A stretch of DNA of 64,000 bases from Bradyrhizobium sp. AZCC 1721 (GTDB lineage: Bacteria > Pseudomonadota > Alphaproteobacteria > Rhizobiales > Xanthobacteraceae): the NCBI RefSeq assembly GCF_036924715.1, contig NZ_JAZHSB010000001.1, positions 62,001 to 126,000 on the forward strand, read 5' to 3'. A model generated the notes under the pieces. It made no database searches and had not been told where the DNA came from. It saw nothing but the letters and a program-made list of their open reading frames with translations. The translations under genes were made by a program, and so were the position numbers. Shown piece by piece: positions 63,376-64,000 of this stretch. How positions within the stretch are numbered: position 1 is the first letter of the stretch; each line of letters starts with the position of its first letter.

Positions 63376-64000
63376 ATGAGCATGCCAGCGATCGAACGTG
63401 TCATTCCCCTGGTCGGTCATCTGCCGGTCTCGATCCGCGAGGCCCTGGCGCGGCGGCTGCGCGAGCTTGCCGGCCTCAGCCTGATCGCGCTGTCCGGCGT
63501 GGCGGCGGCGGCGCTGATGACGTGGTCGGTGCAGGACCCAAGCTTGAGCCACGCGACGTCGCGCCCGATCCGCAACGTTCTCGGCTACCCCGGCGCAATC
63601 GGCGCCGATCTGTTGATGCAGATTCTCGGCCTCGGCGCGATCATGCTGATCCTCCCCGTCGCGGTGTGGGGTTGGCGCATGCTGACCCATCGCGCCTTCG
63701 ACCGCGAAGCGCTACGCCTTGGGTGCTGGATTCTATCCACGGTGATCGCGGCAGGCTTTGCAAGCTGCTGGCCGCATGGCGGCGCGTGGGCACTGCCGAC
63801 CGGGCTTGGCGGCGTCGTCGGCGACGCGCTGGTGCGTGCCCCCGCCGTCGTGTTTGGCCCAGCCGGCTTCACCTATCGTCTCGTGCTCGGCATCATCCTG
63901 TTTGCGGCGATGGCTGCGGCCTTTCTGTTTGCCAGCGGCTGGGGCTCGCGCCCGAAAGAGGAAGAGCTGACGCCGATCGAGGACGATGACGCGCCCTTCG
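63376..64000 (+). CDS. ftsK: DNA translocase FtsK, N-terminal part (partial)
   Basis: An open frame from ATG 63376, with AGGG five bases upstream, runs off the window after 208 codons. It shows four hydrophobic helices (about 34-52, 80-103, 117-135 and 166-187), with an arginine-rich start (REALARRLREL) and an acidic stretch after the last helix (KEEELTPIEDDD). This is the FtsK membrane anchor; the motor domain lies beyond the window. FtsK couples septum formation to chromosome segregation. The 13-base gap to the aminotransferase gene suggests co-transcription. Confidence 0.85.
   Translation, partial: MSMPAIERVIPLVGHLPVSIREALARRLRELAGLSLIALSGVAAAALMTWSVQDPSLSHATSRPIRNVLGYPGAIGADLLMQILGLGAIMLILPVAVWGWRMLTHRAFDREALRLGCWILSTVIAAGFASCWPHGGAWALPTGLGGVVGDALVRAPAVVFGPAGFTYRLVLGIILFAAMAAAFLFASGWGSRPKEEELTPIEDDDAPF

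Overview
The window looks like a chromosomal segment of a Bradyrhizobium-type alphaproteobacterium (Nitrobacteraceae). The signs are high G+C with dense coding, gene clusters typical of that group (tsaD-gpsA opposite hemD/hemX/hemY; rsmB-heparinase-purH; thioredoxin/TPR-LON-Trm112-ubiH-tesB; glnK-amtB), and many palindromic intergenic repeats of the kind seen in Bradyrhizobium. The genus call is inferred from gene order and repeats, not from a marker-gene search.

Layout. 1-3.9 kb: the end of a TRAP transporter operon (binding protein, DctQ, DctM) followed by an amidase and a 57-residue membrane protein. 3.9-6.3 kb: two related small Cys-containing secreted proteins, a polysaccharide deacetylase and a small secreted protein. 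6.5-10.5 kb: tRNA-Thr, then hemY-like, hemX/mitofilin-like and hemD on the minus strand. 10.6-16.8 kb: tsaD, gpsA, an EVE protein, topoisomerase IB and acetyl-CoA synthetase. 17-24.4 kb: L,D-transpeptidase, chemoreceptor, a sulfotransferase-like gene joined to cysD and cysNC, a nuclease and an SDHAF4-like gene. 24.5-33.7 kb: rsmB, heparinase-like, a HigBA toxin-antitoxin pair, purH behind a ZTP riboswitch, an MFS permease and gamma-glutamyltransferase. 34-40.3 kb: SDR, GST and DUF2239 sharing a paired operator, an HCCA isomerase-like gene, a PanE-like reductase, a dihaem cytochrome c and a PQQ sugar dehydrogenase-like protein.

40.7-47.3 kb is the most unusual part. After a large DUF2235 membrane protein comes a block of visibly lower G+C. 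It holds a coupled operon of SAM methyltransferase, SIR2-like protein and HAM1-like NTP pyrophosphatase. The HAM1 reading frame carries one in-frame amber codon. The operon meets tail-to-tail a single 562-residue protein that appears to join a HARE-type winged helix, a Nudix hydrolase and a P-loop nucleotide kinase. I read the block as a probable nucleotide-centred anti-phage or conflict island next to a tRNA-Gly gene. I do not recognise this exact combination as a named system.

47.6-57 kb: tRNA-Gly, a CnoX-like thioredoxin, a LON-domain protein, an interposed MHYT-GGDEF-EAL protein, a TetR/membrane-protein pair with twin operators, Trm112, a UbiH-like hydroxylase, TesB and a GYF-domain membrane protein. 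57.3-61.2 kb: two successive glnK-amtB pairs for ammonium sensing and uptake, the second preceded by a sigma-54-like promoter. 61.3-64 kb: a VapBC-type pair whose toxin is frameshifted in a homopolymer, a DapC-like aminotransferase and the start of ftsK.

No insertion sequence, CRISPR array or rRNA gene was seen.
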